Origin: Comamonas odontotermitis
GTDB lineage: Bacteria; Pseudomonadota; Gammaproteobacteria; Burkholderiales; Burkholderiaceae_C
Assembly: GCF_020080045.1 (NCBI RefSeq)
Contig: NZ_CP083451.1
Coordinates: 1,178,001-1,242,000, forward strand
Reading direction: 5' to 3'
Length of the DNA: 64,000 bases
Of this stretch, positions 62,638-64,000 are shown piece after piece. How positions within the stretch are numbered: the stretch's first letter is position 1; the number at the start of each line of letters is the position of its first letter. The translations under genes were made by a program, and so were the position numbers. The notes under the pieces are model-generated. The model was given only the letters and a program-made list of their open reading frames with translations, did not search any database and was not told where the DNA came from.

Positions 62638-64000
62638 GTGTCTCTGTTCAAAGCCGCCTCCACCGTCTCCCTGTTCACACTGCTCTCGCGTGTGACAGGC
62701 CTTGCCCGCGATCTGCTGATGGCCACCATGTTCGGTGCCAGCGCGCTGACGGATGCCTTCAATGTGGCCTTTCGCATTCCCAATCTGTTCAGGCGATTGT
62801 TTGCGGAAGGGGCCTTTAGCCAGGCCTTTGTGCCGGTACTGGCCACGACCCTTGCCAAGGAGGGGGAGGAGCGCACGCGCGCCCTGGTGCAGAGCGTGGC
62901 AACGGTGCTGTTCTGGATACTGGCGGTGACTTGCGTGGTTGGTGTCGTGGCCGCACCGGCGCTGGTGTGGCTGCTGGCCAGCGGCCTGCGCCAGAACGCA
63001 CACAGCTATGACGCTGCCGTGCTGATGACGCGCTGGATGTTTCCGTACATCGGTTTCATGTCGCTGGTGGCATTGGCCGCAGGCGTGCTCAATACTTGGA
63101 AGCGCTTTGTGGTGCCGGCATTCACGCCGGTGCTGCTCAACGTCAGCATGATTGTGGCAGCCTTGCTGCTGGCGCCTTGGCTGGGTGCGCGCGGCGTGGA
63201 GCCTATCTATGCCATGGCGGCAGGGGTGATGTTGGGGGGCGTGCTGCAGTTGGCCATCCAGTTTCCGGCACTGCGACGCATCGCCATGGTGCCGCGCATT
63301 GCCTTCCGGCCATCGGCCATCAAGGCTGCCTGGGCGGATGCTGGCGTGCGTCGCATTCTGACGCTGATGGCACCGGCCTTGCTGGGTGTCGGGGTGGCGC
63401 AGATTTCTCTGATGATCAATACGCAGATTGCGTCGTACATGGCAACGGGCAGCGTGACATGGCTGTTCTATGCCGACCGGCTGATGGAGTTTCCCACCGC
63501 ATTGCTGGGCGTGGCGCTGGGCGTGGTGCTGACACCCCAGTTGGCTTCGGCCAAGGCGGCGGGCGATGATGCACGCTATGGCGCCATGCTGGACTGGGGG
63601 TTGCGGATGGTGGTGTTGCTGGCAGTGCCATGTGCCGCAGCCTTGCTGGCCTTTGCTAAGCCACTGGTGGCAGTGTTGTTCCACTACGGCGCGCTCAAGG
63701 GATCGGATGTCGGGCAGATTGCCCTGGCGTTGCAAGGCTATGGTGTGGGCCTGCTGGCGATGGTGGCCATCAAGGTGCTGGCACCGGGTTTCTATGCCAG
63801 CCAGGACATTCGCACGCCGGTCAAGATCGCCATCTGCGTGCTGGTCATCACCCAGCTGTTGAATCTGGTGCTGGTACCCAGCTTTGCACATGCGGGTCTG
63901 GCACTGTCGATTGGCCTGGGCGCGATTGTGAATGCGCTGTGGCTGCTGGTGGGGCTGATGCGCCGAGGCAGTTTCAAGCCGCAGCCGGGCTGGCTGATCT
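62638..64000 (+). CDS. murJ: Lipid II flippase MurJ (MviN), 3' end beyond the window
   Basis: 454 codons seen; the gene runs off the right edge. The frame begins V-SLFKAASTVSLFTLLSRVTGLARD, the standard MurJ opening, then FGASALTDAFNVAFRIPNLFRRLFAEGAFSQAFVPV (TM2 region) and TWLFYADRLMEFPTALLGVALGVVLTPQL, with many membrane segments (MOP superfamily). It moves lipid II across the inner membrane for peptidoglycan synthesis. GTG 62638 has no SD; ATG codons further in would remove the first membrane segment. Confidence 0.93.
   Translation, partial: MSLFKAASTVSLFTLLSRVTGLARDLLMATMFGASALTDAFNVAFRIPNLFRRLFAEGAFSQAFVPVLATTLAKEGEERTRALVQSVATVLFWILAVTCVVGVVAAPALVWLLASGLRQNAHSYDAAVLMTRWMFPYIGFMSLVALAAGVLNTWKRFVVPAFTPVLLNVSMIVAALLLAPWLGARGVEPIYAMAAGVMLGGVLQLAIQFPALRRIAMVPRIAFRPSAIKAAWADAGVRRILTLMAPALLGVGVAQISLMINTQIASYMATGSVTWLFYADRLMEFPTALLGVALGVVLTPQLASAKAAGDDARYGAMLDWGLRMVVLLAVPCAAALLAFAKPLVAVLFHYGALKGSDVGQIALALQGYGVGLLAMVAIKVLAPGFYASQDIRTPVKIAICVLVITQLLNLVLVPSFAHAGLALSIGLGAIVNALWLLVGLMRRGSFKPQPGWLI

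Overview
The window looks like a chromosomal segment of a Burkholderiales bacterium, most likely family Comamonadaceae (Comamonas, Acidovorax or a close relative). The evidence is high GC, coding-dense DNA, several Bug-type solute-binding proteins, a Trp-rich TIGR04438-type small protein, a DUF3579 gene divergent from argD, and short intergenic repeats with a TAGCTGC/GCGCTT core that I associate with this family. No rRNA, tRNA, CRISPR array, prophage or plasmid function was seen. The only mobile element is one intact IS5/IS427-type insertion sequence.

Layout. 1-671 is a non-coding repeat region. 672-6027 is an RNA-repair locus: rtcR reads left; rtcB, a nucleotidyltransferase gene and rtcA read right behind a clear sigma-54 promoter. 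6063-7953 holds a YkgJ protein and a delta-60 repeat lipoprotein. 8008-12836 is a leftward proV-proW-proX-proX betaine/proline uptake operon with a 0.6 kb 5' leader. 13830-21430 carries a UPF0114 membrane protein, acs, a LapA-like protein, the IS, a cytochrome c, a Trp-rich small protein and ilvD. 21551-24275 has an oxidoreductase/HxlR divergent pair and a Bug protein. 24276-28544 is a magnesium module: a leader with a candidate leader peptide, mgtA, mgtC. 28595-31171 is a leftward operon of a small periplasmic protein and a BaeSR-like two-component system. 31448-33484 holds a methyltransferase, a tiny membrane protein and an MFS transporter. 33683-38218 is parE-parC.

38364-50118 is mostly catabolic or accessory: trmO with a di-haem peroxidase, a propeller lipoprotein, a LysR/amidase/Bug set, an NTF2-like protein, a metallo-hydrolase, a Bug/M20 pair and two RidA paralogues. 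50300-55612 holds comEC and an ATP-grasp/alpha-E pair. 55711-58846 is peroxide and iron defence (bfr, ahpC, ahpF). 59024-61984 is argD-argF and DUF3579. The window ends with rpsT and the start of murJ, which runs off the right edge.

Most of the window is ordinary core genome. The items I consider most worth attention are: the Rtc locus with an extra nucleotidyltransferase and its sigma-54 promoter; the mgtA leader, where a 16-codon ORF with a strong ribosome-binding site overlaps a hairpin; the long structured proVWX leader; the stress operon with a small periplasmic protein ahead of an internal hairpin; the dispersed repeat family; and the long hairpin between argD and argF. Starts were chosen from ribosome-binding sites and family length. 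Functions are read from motifs only, because no database search was possible.
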